Assembly: GCF_008932115.1 (NCBI RefSeq)
Contig: NZ_CP044543.1
Coordinates: 6,082,501-6,146,500, forward strand
Direction of reading: 5' to 3'
Source: Bradyrhizobium betae
GTDB taxonomy: Bacteria > Pseudomonadota > Alphaproteobacteria > Rhizobiales > Xanthobacteraceae
Length of the DNA stretch: 64,000 bases
The position numbers and the translations under genes are program-made. Position 1 is the first letter of the stretch, and each line of letters begins with the position of its first letter. Shown piece by piece: positions 45,266 to 54,767 of this stretch. A model generated the notes under the pieces. The model ran no database searches. It was given only the letters and a program-made list of their open reading frames with translations, and was not told where the DNA came from.

Positions 45266-45579
45266 TGGCCGCGAAGATCCGCAAGGGCGACAAGGTCGTC
45301 GTGCTGACCGGTCGCGACAAGGGTCGCACCGGCGAGGTGTTCGAAGTGCGTCCCGACGCCGGCACGGCGCTGGTGCGCGGCATCAACGTGGTCAAGCGTC
45401 ACCAGAAGCAGACGCAGGCCCAGGAGGGCGGCATCATCTCGAAAGAGGCGCCGATCCAACTGTCCAACATCGCGTATGTCGGCAAGGATGGAAAGCCGAC
45501 CCGCGTCGGATTCAAGATTCTGGCGGACGGCAAGAAGGTCCGCATCGCCAAGAGCTCGGGAGCTGAGATCGATGGCTGA
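45265..45579 (+). CDS. rplX: 50S ribosomal protein L24
   Basis: L24, 104 residues. The KOW motif is [20 protein letters not shown], and [17 protein letters not shown] is conserved. It is an assembly initiator of the 50S subunit. It overlaps rplN by one base and rplE by eight, so translation is tightly coupled. Confidence 0.97.
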   Translation: MAAKIRKGDKVVVLTGRDKGRTGEVFEVRPDAGTALVRGINVVKRHQKQTQAQEGGIISKEAPIQLSNIAYVGKDGKPTRVGFKILADGKKVRIAKSSGAEIDG

Positions 45580-46129
45580 GGCCGCTTACACGCCGCGCCT
45601 GCGCGCGGAATACGACGCGAAGATCCGCACGGAGATGACCGAGAAGTTCGGTTATGAGAACGTGATGCAGGTTCCGCGCCTGGACAAGGTCGTGCTGAAC
45701 ATGGGCGTTGGCGATTCCGTCAACGACCGCAAGAAGGCCGAGACCGCCGCCACCGAGCTGACCCAGATCGCCGGCCAGAAGGCGCTCGTGACCTATTCGC
45801 GCATCGCGATCGCGACCTTCAAGCTGCGTGAAAACCAGCCGATCGGCTGCAAGGTCACGCTGCGCAAGGCCCGCATGTACGAGTTCATCGATCGCCTGGT
45901 GACGGTCGCGCTGCCGCGCGTCCGCGACTTCCGCGGCCTGAACCCGAAGAGCTTCGACGGCCGCGGCAACTATTCGCTCGGCATCAAGGAGCACATCATT
46001 TTCCCCGAAATCGACTTCGACAAGGTCACGGAAGCCCGCGGTATGGACATCACCGTCTGCACCACGGCCAAGACCGACGAAGAGGCGAGGGCCTTGTTGA
46101 CCGCTTTCAATTTCCCGTTCCGGCAGTGA
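45572..46129 (+). CDS. rplE: 50S ribosomal protein L5
   Basis: L5, 185 residues, starting inside the end of rplX at 45572. The motifs are [17 protein letters not shown] and [20 protein letters not shown]. It binds 5S rRNA and the P-site tRNA. The open frame runs back to 45476 but the earlier part is rplX in another frame. Confidence 0.98.
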   Translation: MAEAAYTPRLRAEYDAKIRTEMTEKFGYENVMQVPRLDKVVLNMGVGDSVNDRKKAETAATELTQIAGQKALVTYSRIAIATFKLRENQPIGCKVTLRKARMYEFIDRLVTVALPRVRDFRGLNPKSFDGRGNYSLGIKEHIIFPEIDFDKVTEARGMDITVCTTAKTDEEARALLTAFNFPFRQ

Positions 46130-46175
46130 GACGCTGAGCTAAAGCCTCTCAAACGCGGATACCCAGGAGCCAAGC

Positions 46176-46481
46176 ATGGCAAAGAAGAGTTCAATCGAGA
46201 AGAACAACCGGCGCAAGCGGATGACGAAGAACGCCGCTCCGAAGCGCGCGCGGTTGAAGGCGATCATCGCCGACAAGACGCTGCCGATGGAGGAGCGGTT
46301 CGCCGCCACCCTGAAGCTTGCGGAAATGCCGCGCAACTCGTCGGCCACCCGCATCCGTCTGCGTTGCGAGCTGTCGGGCCGTTCGCGCTCGAACTACCGC
46401 AAGACCAAACTGTCCCGCATCGCGATGCGCGAGCTTGGCTCCAAGGGCATGGTCCCGGGCCTCGTGAAGTCCAGCTGGTAA
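46176..46481 (+). CDS. rpsN: 30S ribosomal protein S14 (zinc-independent)
   Basis: S14, 101 residues, the long zinc-independent form: only one Cys is present ([10 protein letters not shown]), and there is no CxxC pair. The C-terminal [20 protein letters not shown] matches the family. It sits in the 30S head. It is 14 bp before rpsH. Confidence 0.97.
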   Translation: MAKKSSIEKNNRRKRMTKNAAPKRARLKAIIADKTLPMEERFAATLKLAEMPRNSSATRIRLRCELSGRSRSNYRKTKLSRIAMRELGSKGMVPGLVKSSW

Positions 46482-46495
46482 GGAGGGTCGTTTAG

Positions 46496-46894
46496 ATGTC
46501 TACGCACGATCCAATCAGCGATCTGATCACCCGTATCCGCAACGCGCAGATGCGCTCCAAGAACAAGGTCTCCACGCCTGGTTCGAAGATGCGCGAGAAC
46601 GTCCTCGAAGTGCTGAAGTCCGAGGGCTACATCCGCGGTTACGCCACGCTCGAGCATTCCTCGGGCCGCAGCGAGATCGAGATCGAGCTGAAGTATTTCG
46701 ACGGCGAGCCCGTCATCCGCGAGATCGAACGTGTTTCCAAGCCCGGGCGTCGCGTTTACGCCTCGGTGAAGAACCTGCCGCGGGTCAACAACGGACTCGG
46801 CATTTCGGTGTTGTCGACGCCGAAGGGAATCATGGCCGACCACAGTGCGCGTGAAGCGAACGTGGGCGGTGAAGTTCTCTTCACGGTGTTCTGA
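46496..46894 (+). CDS. rpsH: 30S ribosomal protein S8
   Basis: S8, 132 residues. It opens [17 protein letters not shown] and ends with the conserved [20 protein letters not shown]. In E. coli it represses the spc operon at the rplE site. AAGGAGGG precedes the ATG, an unusually strong ribosome-binding site. It is 16 bp before rplF. Confidence 0.98.
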   Translation: MSTHDPISDLITRIRNAQMRSKNKVSTPGSKMRENVLEVLKSEGYIRGYATLEHSSGRSEIEIELKYFDGEPVIREIERVSKPGRRVYASVKNLPRVNNGLGISVLSTPKGIMADHSAREANVGGEVLFTVF

Positions 46895-46910
46895 GAAGGA
46901 TTTTTGATCC

Positions 46911-47444
46911 ATGTCACGAGTTGGCAAAAGGCCTGTTCCGGTTCCGTCGGGTGTGACCGCGACCGTCGATGGGCAGACCGTCAAGATGAAGGGGCCGAAG
47001 GGCCAGCTTCAGTTCGTCGTCCATGACGACGTCGAGGTGAAGCTCGAGAACGGCCAGGTGAAGGTGAACCCGCGGGTCGAGACCAACCGCGCGCGCGCGC
47101 TGTACGGTACCGCTCGCGCCCAGGTCGCGAATCTGGTCGAAGGCGTTACCAAGGGCTTCGAGAAGAAGCTCGAAATCACCGGCGTCGGTTACCGCGCCGC
47201 GATGCAGGGCAAGAACCTGCAGCTCGCGCTCGGTTACAGCCACGACGTGGTCTATGCGATCCCGGAAGGGATCACGATCACCGTGCCGAAGCCGACCGAG
47301 ATCACGGTGACCGGCAGCGACATCCAGCGCGTCGGCCAGGTCGCCGCCGAGATTCGCTCCTATCGTCCGCCGGAGCCCTACAAGGGCAAGGGCGTGAAGT
47401 ATGTTGGCGAATTCATCTTCCGCAAGGAAGGCAAGAAGAAGTAA
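46911..47444 (+). CDS. rplF: 50S ribosomal protein L6
   Basis: L6, 177 residues, with two similar domains. It starts [19 protein letters not shown], and near the C-terminus has the signature [16 protein letters not shown]. It lies near the factor-binding site and the sarcin-ricin loop. It is 11 bp before rplR. Confidence 0.98.
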   Translation: MSRVGKRPVPVPSGVTATVDGQTVKMKGPKGQLQFVVHDDVEVKLENGQVKVNPRVETNRARALYGTARAQVANLVEGVTKGFEKKLEITGVGYRAAMQGKNLQLALGYSHDVVYAIPEGITITVPKPTEITVTGSDIQRVGQVAAEIRSYRPPEPYKGKGVKYVGEFIFRKEGKKK

Positions 47445-47455
47445 CGGAGCCGGTC

Positions 47456-47818
47456 ATGTCGAAAGCCAAGGTTACGAATGCCCGGCGCAAGCGGAGTGTG
47501 CGGCTGAAGCTGCGCCGCTCCGGTGGTGGCCGTCCGCGTCTGTCGGTGTTCCGCTCGTCCAAGCACATCTACGCCCAGGTCATCGACGACCTGAAGGGCG
47601 AGACGCTGGCCTCTGCCTCCTCGCTCGAGAAGTCGATGCGCGACGGCGGCAAGACCGGCGCCGACATCGATGCTGCGAAGGCGGTCGGCAAGCTGCTGGC
47701 CGAGCGCGCCGCCGAGAAGGGCGTCAAGGAAGTCGTGTTCGATCGCGGCAGCTACCTCTATCACGGGCGCGTCAAGGCTCTTGCCGACGCGGCGCGTGAG
47801 AGCGGGCTGAGCTTCTAA
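47456..47818 (+). CDS. rplR: 50S ribosomal protein L18
   Basis: L18, 120 residues. The Arg/Lys-rich N-terminus ([16 protein letters not shown]) binds 5S r[20 protein letters not shown] and the C-terminal [20 protein letters not shown] are family features. It is 44 bp before rpsE. Confidence 0.98.
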   Translation: MSKAKVTNARRKRSVRLKLRRSGGGRPRLSVFRSSKHIYAQVIDDLKGETLASASSLEKSMRDGGKTGADIDAAKAVGKLLAERAAEKGVKEVVFDRGSYLYHGRVKALADAARESGLSF

Positions 47819-47862
47819 CAGAATTTGAGGATTGAGGCGTAAGCCTCTGAAGGATTGGAAAA

Positions 47863-48453
47863 ATGGCAGAACGCGAACAACGTGGTGGACGCGATCAACG
47901 CGGCGGACGTGACCGCCAGCAGCGGGAGGAGCGCGACAGCGAGTTCGTCGACAAGCTCGTCCACATCAACCGCGTGGCCAAGGTCGTCAAGGGCGGCAAG
48001 CGCTTCGGTTTCGCCGCGCTGGTCGTGATCGGCGACCAGAAGGGCCGCGCCGGCTTCGGTCACGGCAAGGCGCGCGAAGTGCCTGAAGCGATCCGCAAGG
48101 CCACCGAGTCCGCCAAGCGCAACCTGACCCGCGTGTCGCTGCGCGAGGGCCGCACGCTCCATCACGACATCGCCGGCCGTCATGGCGCGGGTCGTGTCTA
48201 CCTGCGTGCAGCTCCGGCCGGTACCGGCATCATCGCGGGCGGCCCGATGCGCGCCGTGTTCGAGACGCTCGGCGTCCAGGACGTGGTGGCGAAGTCGATC
48301 GGCTCGTCGAACCCGTACAACATGGTTCGCGCCACCTTCGACGCGCTGAAGCATCAGGATTCGCCGCGTTCGGTCGCAGCCCGCCGCAACATCAAGGTGT
48401 CCACCCTCCAGTCCCGTCGCATCGGCGGTGACGCCGAGGCGGCTGCCGACTAA
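47863..48453 (+). CDS. rpsE: 30S ribosomal protein S5
   Basis: S5, 196 residues, about 30 longer than E. coli. The N-terminal extension (1-28) is Arg/Gly/Gln-rich with a repeated GGRDQ/GGRDR unit. The double-stranded RNA-binding domain follows with [17 protein letters not shown], and the core ends at [12 protein letters not shown]. Residues of the spectinomycin loop (VVKGGKRF) look wild type. It is 21 bp before rpmD. Confidence 0.98.
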   Translation: MAEREQRGGRDQRGGRDRQQREERDSEFVDKLVHINRVAKVVKGGKRFGFAALVVIGDQKGRAGFGHGKAREVPEAIRKATESAKRNLTRVSLREGRTLHHDIAGRHGAGRVYLRAAPAGTGIIAGGPMRAVFETLGVQDVVAKSIGSSNPYNMVRATFDALKHQDSPRSVAARRNIKVSTLQSRRIGGDAEAAAD

Positions 48454-48474
48454 CGGAAGCTTTCGGAGTAGACC

Positions 48475-48672
48475 ATGATGGCCAAGGCCGCAAAGACGAT
48501 CAAGCTCGAGCAGACCGGCAGCGCGATCCGCCGCCATCACTCGCAGCGTTCGACGCTGATCGGGCTCAAGCTCAACAAGATCGGTCGCACCAGCGAACTG
48601 CCGGACACCCCGGCTGTCCGCGGCATGATCGAGAAGGTTCACCATCTCGTTCGCATCGTCGACGAGAAGTAG
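48475..48672 (+). CDS. rpmD: 50S ribosomal protein L30
   Basis: L30, 65 residues (64 if the second ATG at 48478 is used). The core [20 protein letters not shown] and [20 protein letters not shown] match the family. CGGAGTAG lies upstream. L30 is present in alphaproteobacteria but missing in some bacteria. It is 75 bp before rplO. Confidence 0.96.
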   Translation: MMAKAAKTIKLEQTGSAIRRHHSQRSTLIGLKLNKIGRTSELPDTPAVRGMIEKVHHLVRIVDEK

Positions 48673-48747
48673 GCAAGGGCGCAGGATCCCGAACAGCGGA
48701 CACCCGTATTCGGTGAAGATCGTGCGCAAGAAACAAGGAGAAGGGCG

Positions 48748-49233
48748 ATGAAGCTCAGCGATATCGCCGACAATGCCGGCTCGCGCAAGAAGCGTATGCG
48801 TGTCGGCCGCGGCATCGGTTCGGGCAAGGGCAAGCAGTCCGGCCGCGGCGGCAAGGGCCAGACCGCGCGTTCGGGCGTGCGCATCAAGGGTTTCGAAGGC
48901 GGCCAGATGCCCTTGCATCGCCGTCTGCCCAAGCGCGGCTTCACCAACATCTTCCGCGTCGAGTTCGCCGAGATCAACCTCGACCGGCTCCAGGATGCGG
49001 TCGATGCCAAGAAGATCGACACCGGCAGCGTCGTGAACGTCGAGGCCCTGGTGAAGGGCGGCGTGCTGCGCCGCGCCAAGGGCGGCCTGCGGCTGCTCGG
49101 CCGAGGCGAGCTCAAGTCCAAGCTCAACATCGAAGTCCACGGTGCCACCAAGGCCGCGATCGAAGCGGTCGAGAAGGCTGGCGGCTCGGTGAAGATCCTC
49201 GCCCCTGCCAAGGAAGAAGGCGAGGCGGCGTAA
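48748..49233 (+). CDS. rplO: 50S ribosomal protein L15
   Basis: L15, 161 residues. The extended Gly/Lys/Arg-rich N-terminal tail ([20 protein letters not shown]) penetrates the rRNA core, and the C-terminal signature [16 protein letters not shown] region reads [20 protein letters not shown]. It is the last ribosomal gene before secY. Confidence 0.97.
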   Translation: MKLSDIADNAGSRKKRMRVGRGIGSGKGKQSGRGGKGQTARSGVRIKGFEGGQMPLHRRLPKRGFTNIFRVEFAEINLDRLQDAVDAKKIDTGSVVNVEALVKGGVLRRAKGGLRLLGRGELKSKLNIEVHGATKAAIEAVEKAGGSVKILAPAKEEGEAA

Positions 49234-49246
49234 CAACTGCGTCATT

Positions 49247-49265
49247 GGCCCGCGGCTCGCGGGCC
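49247..49265 (+). terminator. Terminator-like hairpin between rplO and secY
   Basis: GGCCCGCG-GCT-CGCGGGCC is a perfect 8-bp stem followed by TTTACG. The U-tract is only three bases, so it probably attenuates rather than stops transcription into secY. Confidence 0.5.
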
Positions 49266-49282
49266 TTTACGCATGCGGGACG

Positions 49283-49312
49283 TGGACTTATCGAAGCCGA
49301 GCCCCAGATAAT
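49283..49312 (+). promoter_or_regulatory. Candidate internal promoter before secY
   Basis: TGGACT (49283-49288) and GATAAT (49307-49312) are separated by 18 bp, close to sigma-70 spacing. Together with the preceding hairpin this suggests that secY and downstream genes may have their own promoter. The -35 match is weak. Confidence 0.3.
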
Positions 49313-49381
49313 GTCCGGCGTCCGCTACACTAGCCCGGCCGCGGGCATGACGGCGCAATAGGCGGCGGGAGAAAGTCCAAG

Positions 49382-50713
49382 ATGGCCTCTGCAGCGGAAC
49401 AACTTGCAGCAAATCTCAATTTCGGTGCGTTTGCCAAGGCCGACGAACTGAAGAAGCGCATCTGGTTCACCCTGGGTGCGCTGCTGGTTTATCGGCTCGG
49501 GACCTACATTCCGCTACCCGGCATCGATCCCAACATCTGGGAGCAGGTGTTCCGCTCCCAGGCGGGCGGCATCCTCGGCATGTTCAACATGTTCGCCGGC
49601 GGCGGCATCCACCGCATGGCGATCTTCGCGCTGAACATCATGCCGTACATCTCGGCCTCGATCATCATCCAGCTCCTGACCACCGTCTCGCCGCAGCTCG
49701 AGGCGCTGAAGAAGGAAGGCGAGGCCGGCCGCAAGCTGCTGAACCAGTACACCCGCTATCTGACGGTCATCCTGGCCGCGTTCCAGTCCTACGGCATCGC
49801 GGTGGGCCTCGAGGGCGCCGGCAACGTCGTCAGCGACCCCGGCATGTTCTTCCGTCTCTCGACCGCGATCACGCTGACCGGCGGCACCATGTTCCTGATG
49901 TGGCTGGGCGAGCAGATCACCTCGCGCGGCATCGGCAACGGCATCTCGCTGATCATTCTTTCCGGCATCGTCGCCGAGCTGCCCGCGGCGCTCGCCAACA
50001 TGCTGGAGCTCGGCCGTCAGGGCGCGATGTCGACCGGCCTGATCCTGGTCGTCATCATCATGGCGGTCGCCGTGATCGCCTTCATCGTGTTCGTGGAGCG
50101 CGCCCAGCGCCGGCTGCTGATCCAGTATCCGAAGCGCCAGGTCGGCAACAAGATGTTCGAGGGCCAGTCCTCGCATCTGCCGCTCAAGCTCAACACCTCG
50201 GGCGTGATCCCGCCGATCTTCGCGTCCTCGCTGTTGCTGCTGCCGACCACGGTGGCCAACTTCAACGCGGGCAGCGGACCGGAATGGTTCCAGTGGATCA
50301 CGACGCAGCTCGGCCACGGCCGTCCGCTGTTCCTGATCATGTATCTCGCGCTGATCGTGTTCTTCGCGTTCTTCTACACCGCGATCGTGTTCAACCCGAC
50401 CGAGACCGCGGACAATCTGAAGAAGCACGGCGGCTTCATTCCGGGCATCCGCCCGGGTGAGCGCACCGCGGAATATATCGACTACGTGCTGTCGCGCATC
50501 ACGGTGCTCGGCGCGATTTATCTCGCGATCGTCTGCTTGATCCCTGAGATCCTGATCTCCTACGCTTCGGTGCCGTTCTACTTCGGCGGCACCTCGCTGC
50601 TGATCGTCGTCAGCGTCACCATGGACACGGTGGCACAGGTGCAGGGCTATCTGCTGGCCCATCAGTACGAAGGCCTGATCCGCAAGTCGAAGCTGCGGGG
50701 CCGTCGCCGCTAA
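49382..50713 (+). CDS. secY: Preprotein translocase subunit SecY
   Basis: SecY, 443 residues, with ten membrane helices. The plug and helix 2 region contains FNMFAGGGIHRMAIFALNIM. The conserved cytoplasmic loops PKRQVGNKMFEGQSSHLPLK and FIPGIRPGERTAEYID are intact. It forms the inner-membrane protein-conducting channel with SecE (encoded at 15590) and SecG. GGGAGA precedes the ATG. adk follows after 276 bp. Confidence 0.98.
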   Translation: MASAAEQLAANLNFGAFAKADELKKRIWFTLGALLVYRLGTYIPLPGIDPNIWEQVFRSQAGGILGMFNMFAGGGIHRMAIFALNIMPYISASIIIQLLTTVSPQLEALKKEGEAGRKLLNQYTRYLTVILAAFQSYGIAVGLEGAGNVVSDPGMFFRLSTAITLTGGTMFLMWLGEQITSRGIGNGISLIILSGIVAELPAALANMLELGRQGAMSTGLILVVIIMAVAVIAFIVFVERAQRRLLIQYPKRQVGNKMFEGQSSHLPLKLNTSGVIPPIFASSLLLLPTTVANFNAGSGPEWFQWITTQLGHGRPLFLIMYLALIVFFAFFYTAIVFNPTETADNLKKHGGFIPGIRPGERTAEYIDYVLSRITVLGAIYLAIVCLIPEILISYASVPFYFGGTSLLIVVSVTMDTVAQVQGYLLAHQYEGLIRKSKLRGRRR

Positions 50714-50989
50714 GCGCGGCGTCCTGTCCGGCTTCCGACTCACATCGCCGATTCGCCGCGCACATAGCTGCGCGGCTTCCGCGAGGTGCATGGACCTACC
50801 GTTCGGTCGCATCGGCAGAACTGCTCTGACTGCGACGCAATCACTGATTTCAAAGGGGTTCTTGGCGGCAGGGCATTTGCTCCCCTATGATATGGGTGGC
50901 AGTGCGGAGCCGATTGTGATTTGCACTGTTGTCGAACTTCAAACACAGGTGCGCGACGTATCGCTCACCAATCCGGGGGGCGTACGCCG
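50714..50989 (+). other. secY-adk intergenic region
   Basis: 276 bp with no convincing gene. Its own promoter for adk is possible; the longer frame into adk from 50921 has no family sequence. I see no strong hairpin. Confidence 0.4.
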
Positions 50990-51895
50990 ATGAGAATTAT
51001 ACTTCTGGGACCGCCGGGGTCAGGCAAGGGGACCCAGGCGCAGCTGATGGTGCAGCGCTATGGTATCGTCCAGCTGTCGACCGGCGAGATGTTGCGCGCG
51101 GCCGTCGCGGCGGGAACGCCGGTCGGCCTCAAGGCCAAGGAAGTCATGGCCAGCGGTGGCCTCGTGCCCGACGACGTCGTCGTCGGAATCATCTCCGACC
51201 GCATCGACCAGCCGGATGCCAGAAACGGTTTCATTCTCGATGGCTTTCCGCGCACCGTGCCGCAGGCCGAAGCGCTGGATGCGCTGCTCAAGCAGAAGCA
51301 TCTCAAGCTCGACGCCGTGATTGAGCTTCGCGTCAACGAGAGTGCGCTGCTGAGCCGCGTCGAGACTCGCGTGGCCCAGATGCGGGAGCGCGGGGAGGAG
51401 GTCCGGGCCGACGATACCCCGGAGGTCCTGACCAAGCGTTTGGCCAGCTACCGCAACCAGACCGAACCGCTGATTCACTACTATTCGGAACGGCGGAAGC
51501 TCTCGACCATCGACGGCATGATGGCGATCGACGAGGTCACCGGCGCCATCCACCGCCAGCTCGTGGCGCTCGGGGCGACCGAATCCAAGGCGCGTGCCAA
51601 GAGCACGTCCAACAGCACTTCCAAGAGCGCTTCCAAGAGCGCTGCCAGGGCGGCCCCCGCCAAGAAGGGAGCGGCGAAGGCCAAAATGGCCAAGAAATCG
51701 GCGAAAACAGCCAAAAAGCCTGCCAAATCCGCTAAGAAAGCCGCCAAGAAGGCTGTGAAGGGTACGAAAAAGGCGGCCAAGAAGACCGTCAAGAAAGCCG
51801 CGAAAAAGGCTGCCCGGAAGTCCGCGAAGAAGTCCGTCAAAAAGGGTGCCAAAAAGGCCGCAAAAAAGGTCACGAAAAAGCGAGCTAAGCGCTAG
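50990..51895 (+). CDS. adk: Adenylate kinase with histone H1-like Lys/Ala-rich C-terminal tail
   Basis: A 301-residue protein. Residues 1-195 are a complete short-lid adenylate kinase: P-loop [10 protein letters not shown] (7-16), LSTGEMLR (29-36), the AMP-binding region, DGFPRT (84-89), and a short lid with no zinc cysteines. The enzyme makes 2 ADP from ATP and AMP. Residues 198-301 are an extra tail with about 39 Lys, mostly Ala between, Ser/Thr and no acidic residue beyond Glu198; AKKAAKK-type units repeat as in histone H1 or AlgP/HC1 proteins. Normal adenylate kinases of this type end near 185-220. The ATG at 50990 has GGGGGG upstream. The tail could bind nucleic acid or rRNA. It lies between secY and rpsM as is usual. 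Confidence 0.9.
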   Translation: MRIILLGPPGSGKGTQAQLMVQRYGIVQLSTGEMLRAAVAAGTPVGLKAKEVMASGGLVPDDVVVGIISDRIDQPDARNGFILDGFPRTVPQAEALDALLKQKHLKLDAVIELRVNESALLSRVETRVAQMRERGEEVRADDTPEVLTKRLASYRNQTEPLIHYYSERRKLSTIDGMMAIDEVTGAIHRQLVALGATESKARAKSTSNSTSKSASKSAARAAPAKKGAAKAKMAKKSAKTAKKPAKSAKKAAKKAVKGTKKAAKKTVKKAAKKAARKSAKKSVKKGAKKAAKKVTKKRAKR

Positions 51896-52082
51896 CAGCG
51901 GTTGACGAAAGCCCCCTGAATCCCCTAATAAGCCCCGCATCCAAGTCGGATAGTTTCAAACGATGCCGGGCCCCAGGAAGACTAGGGGTGGGCGTCGTGT
52001 TCGCGTTTGTGAACACCTGCCCGAGAAACAAAGCACTTAAAGACCGGTTCCTGACGAGGGATCGGCAACAGGAGAGAGAGCC
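51896..52082 (+). other. adk-rpsM intergenic region
   Basis: 187 bp without a gene. A GTGTTC-N8-GAACAC hairpin lies at 51997-52016. It may contain a promoter for the alpha group of genes, but none was assigned. Confidence 0.4.
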
Positions 52083-52451
52083 GTGGCCCGTATTGCCGGC
52101 GTGAACATTCCGACCAACAAGCGCGTGCTCATCGCGCTCCAGTACATCCATGGCATCGGCCAGAAGATTGCCGGTGAGATCCTCGAGAAGGTGAAAATTC
52201 CCGAGGATCGTCGCGTCAATCAGCTCAGCGACGCCGAAGTGCTCCAGATCCGCGAAGTGATCGACCGCGACTATCTCGTCGAGGGCGATCTGCGTCGTGA
52301 GGTCGGCATCAACATCAAGCGTCTGATGGACCTCGGCTGCTATCGCGGTCTGCGCCATCGTCGCGGCCTGCCGGTGCGCGGTCAGCGCACCCACACCAAT
52401 GCGCGCACGCGCAAGGGTCCGGCCAAGGCCATCGCCGGCAAGAAGAAGTAA
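52083..52451 (+). CDS. rpsM: 30S ribosomal protein S13
   Basis: S13, 122 residues, from GTG at 52083 with CAGGAGAGAG upstream. [20 protein letters not shown] and the C-terminal [20 protein letters not shown] are typical. It contacts tRNA and S19 in the 30S head. It is the first gene of the alpha group, followed by rpsK after 123 bp. Confidence 0.98.
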   Translation: MARIAGVNIPTNKRVLIALQYIHGIGQKIAGEILEKVKIPEDRRVNQLSDAEVLQIREVIDRDYLVEGDLRREVGINIKRLMDLGCYRGLRHRRGLPVRGQRTHTNARTRKGPAKAIAGKKK

Positions 52452-52574
52452 GTTTTCGAATCAAGATAGCGGCGTGTGGCGAACCGGGGATGACCCGTCG
52501 CCACGCGCCTTTCGTTCCACAGGTGTAGCCGCTGGCATTACGGCGGCGTTCGAGATCTCCAGGAAAGGTACTCA

Positions 52575-52964
52575 ATGGGTAAGGAAGCCACCCGCGTTCG
52601 CCGTCGTGAACGCAAGAACATCGCCTCCGGCGTTGCTCACGTGAACTCCTCGTTCAACAACACGACCATCACCATCACCGACGCGCAGGGCAACACGATT
52701 GCCTGGTCTTCCGCCGGCACGATGGGCTTCAAGGGCTCGCGCAAGTCGACCCCGTACGCCGCGCAGGTTGCCGCCGAGGACGTGTCGAAGAAGGCGCAAG
52801 AGCACGGCATGCGTACGCTCGAAGTCGAAGTCGCCGGTCCCGGTTCGGGCCGCGAGTCGGCGCTCCGCGCGCTGCAGGCCGCGGGCTTCACCGTCACATC
52901 GATCCGCGACGTGACCACGATCCCGCACAACGGTTGCCGTCCCCGCAAGCGTCGGCGCGTTTGA
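52575..52964 (+). CDS. rpsK: 30S ribosomal protein S11
   Basis: S11, 129 residues. The family regions are [16 protein letters not shown] and [20 protein letters not shown] at the end. It forms part of the platform and mRNA path. There is no rpsD between rpsK and rpoA, the alphaproteobacterial order. A pair of hairpins separates it from rpoA. Confidence 0.98.
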   Translation: MGKEATRVRRRERKNIASGVAHVNSSFNNTTITITDAQGNTIAWSSAGTMGFKGSRKSTPYAAQVAAEDVSKKAQEHGMRTLEVEVAGPGSGRESALRALQAAGFTVTSIRDVTTIPHNGCRPRKRRRV

Positions 52965-52973
52965 TACCGAGTT

Positions 52974-53031
52974 GCGGGCGCATCGGCGCCCGCGATGACT
53001 TTTGCAAGAAGCCGCAGGTGCGACCTGCGGC
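52974..53031 (+). other. Double hairpin between rpsK and rpoA
   Basis: GCGGGCGC-ATCG-GCGCCCGC (52974-52993) and GCCGCAGGT-GCG-ACCTGCGGC (53011-53031), the second followed by CTTTCTCC. Both stems are perfect. The second is terminator-like with a short U-tract, so partial attenuation before rpoA is plausible. Confidence 0.55.
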
Positions 53032-53076
53032 CTTTCTCCAACGCCAGTGTCTGCAACGGCAGTTCGACTGGCCTGT

Positions 53077-54108
53077 ATGGGTGAAACAGTGACGATCCAG
53101 AAAAATTGGCAAGAACTGATTCGGCCGAACAAGCTCCAGGTTCAGCCCGGCAGCGATCCAGCTCGGTTCGCGACGATTGTCGCCGAGCCGCTCGAGCGCG
53201 GCTTCGGCCAGACCCTCGGTAACGCGCTGCGCCGCATCCTGCTCTCCTCGCTCCAGGGCGCGGCGGTGCAGTCGGTGCACATCGACGGCGTGCTGCACGA
53301 GTTCTCCTCGATCGCGGGCGTCCGTGAGGACGTCACCGACATCGTGCTCAACATCAAGGACATCTCGATCAAGATGCAGGGCGAAGGCCCCAAGCGCATG
53401 GTCGTGAAGAAGTCCGGCCCGGGCGTCGTCACCGCTGGTGACATCCAGACTGTCGGCGACGTGGTGGTGCTCAACCCGGACCTGCAGATCTGCACGCTCG
53501 ACGAGGGCGCCGAGATCCGCATGGAGTTCACGGTCGCCACCGGCAAGGGCTATGTGCCCGCCGAGCGCAACCGTCCCGAGGACGCGCCGATCGGCCTGAT
53601 TCCGGTCGACAGCCTATACTCGCCGGTCCGCAAGGTCTCCTACAAGGTCGAGAACACCCGCGAGGGCCAGATCCTCGACTACGACAAGCTGACCATGACG
53701 ATCGAAACCAACGGCGCACTGACGCCGGATGATTCGGTGGCTTACGCCGCCCGCATCCTGCAGGATCAGCTCAACGTGTTCGTCAACTTCGAAGAGCCGC
53801 GCAAGGAAGTCGCCCAGGAGATCATCCCGGACCTCGCCTTCAACCCGGCCTTCCTCAAGAAGGTGGACGAGCTCGAGCTGTCGGTGCGTTCGGCCAACTG
53901 CTTGAAGAACGACAACATCGTCTACATCGGCGACCTCGTGCAGAAGTCGGAAGCCGAAATGCTCCGCACCCCGAACTTCGGCCGCAAGTCGCTGAACGAA
54001 ATCAAGGAAGTGCTGGCCCAGATGGGTCTGCATCTCGGCATGGAAGTGCCGGGCTGGCCGCCGGAGAACATCGACGAGCTCGCCAAGCGCTTCGAGGATC
54101 ACTACTGA
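53077..54108 (+). CDS. rpoA: DNA-directed RNA polymerase subunit alpha
   Basis: RpoA, 343 residues. The start [20 protein letters not shown] is at 53077; the open frame from 53002 has no family sequence. The N-terminal assembly domain contains [20 protein letters not shown], and the C-terminal domain has [17 protein letters not shown] and [17 protein letters not shown] for UP-element and activator contacts. It is followed by rplQ after 121 bp. Confidence 0.99.
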   Translation: MGETVTIQKNWQELIRPNKLQVQPGSDPARFATIVAEPLERGFGQTLGNALRRILLSSLQGAAVQSVHIDGVLHEFSSIAGVREDVTDIVLNIKDISIKMQGEGPKRMVVKKSGPGVVTAGDIQTVGDVVVLNPDLQICTLDEGAEIRMEFTVATGKGYVPAERNRPEDAPIGLIPVDSLYSPVRKVSYKVENTREGQILDYDKLTMTIETNGALTPDDSVAYAARILQDQLNVFVNFEEPRKEVAQEIIPDLAFNPAFLKKVDELELSVRSANCLKNDNIVYIGDLVQKSEAEMLRTPNFGRKSLNEIKEVLAQMGLHLGMEVPGWPPENIDELAKRFEDHY

Positions 54109-54229
54109 TCTGAACTCACAACAGGCGAAGGCGCGAATTCATCGCGCTTTCGCGGGCGAACGCAGGCAGCCCACCTGAGCAACAAGTCCGACGAACCGTC
54201 GCGACGAAAGCAATCTAGGGAATACCAAA

Positions 54230-54646
54230 ATGCGTCACGGCAAGGTTCATCGTAAGCTCAACCGCACCGCCGAGCATCGCCGCGCGATGTTCGCCAACAT
54301 GTGCGCGGCGCTGATCAAGCACGAGCAGATCGTCACCACGCTCCCAAAGGCGAAGGAATTACGCCCGATCGTCGAGAAGCTGGTCACCCTCGGCAAGAAG
54401 GGCGGGCTGGCCATGCGCCGCCAGGCCATCTCCGAGATGCGCGACAAGGATCAGGTCAAGAAGCTGTTTGACACGCTCGCGCCCCGCTACAAGGACCGTC
54501 AGGGCGGCTACACCCGCATCATCAAGGCCGGCTTCCGCTACGGCGACAATGCCGCGATGGCCGTGATCGAGTTCGTCGATCGCGACGTCGATGCCAAGGG
54601 CCAGGACTCGGGTCCAGTGCAGGAGAAGGAAGCCGAGGCGGCGTAA
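54230..54646 (+). CDS. rplQ: 50S ribosomal protein L17
   Basis: L17, 138 residues. It starts [20 protein letters not shown], and the core ends at about 120; the last 15 residues are a variable Gln/Glu/Ala-rich tail. It is the last gene of the ribosomal superoperon, followed by a strong terminator at 54671. Confidence 0.98.
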   Translation: MRHGKVHRKLNRTAEHRRAMFANMCAALIKHEQIVTTLPKAKELRPIVEKLVTLGKKGGLAMRRQAISEMRDKDQVKKLFDTLAPRYKDRQGGYTRIIKAGFRYGDNAAMAVIEFVDRDVDAKGQDSGPVQEKEAEAA

Positions 54647-54670
54647 GCCGGCCGGTCTCTCAGATTTCAG

Positions 54671-54701
54671 AAAGCGGCGCCCCCTGGGCGCCGCTTTTTT
54701 G
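54671..54701 (+). terminator. Rho-independent terminator after rplQ
   Basis: AAGCGGCGCCC-CCT-GGGCGCCGCTTTTTT: an 11-bp stem (AAGCGGCGCCC with GGGCGCCGCTT) directly followed by a T-run. It closes the 19-kb ribosomal cluster. Confidence 0.95.
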
Positions 54702-54767
54702 TATGGCGCGGCGATATCTCATGCCGCGCATCGTCTGGTGAACGCGATTGTGGCTGGGGGGCCGTCG

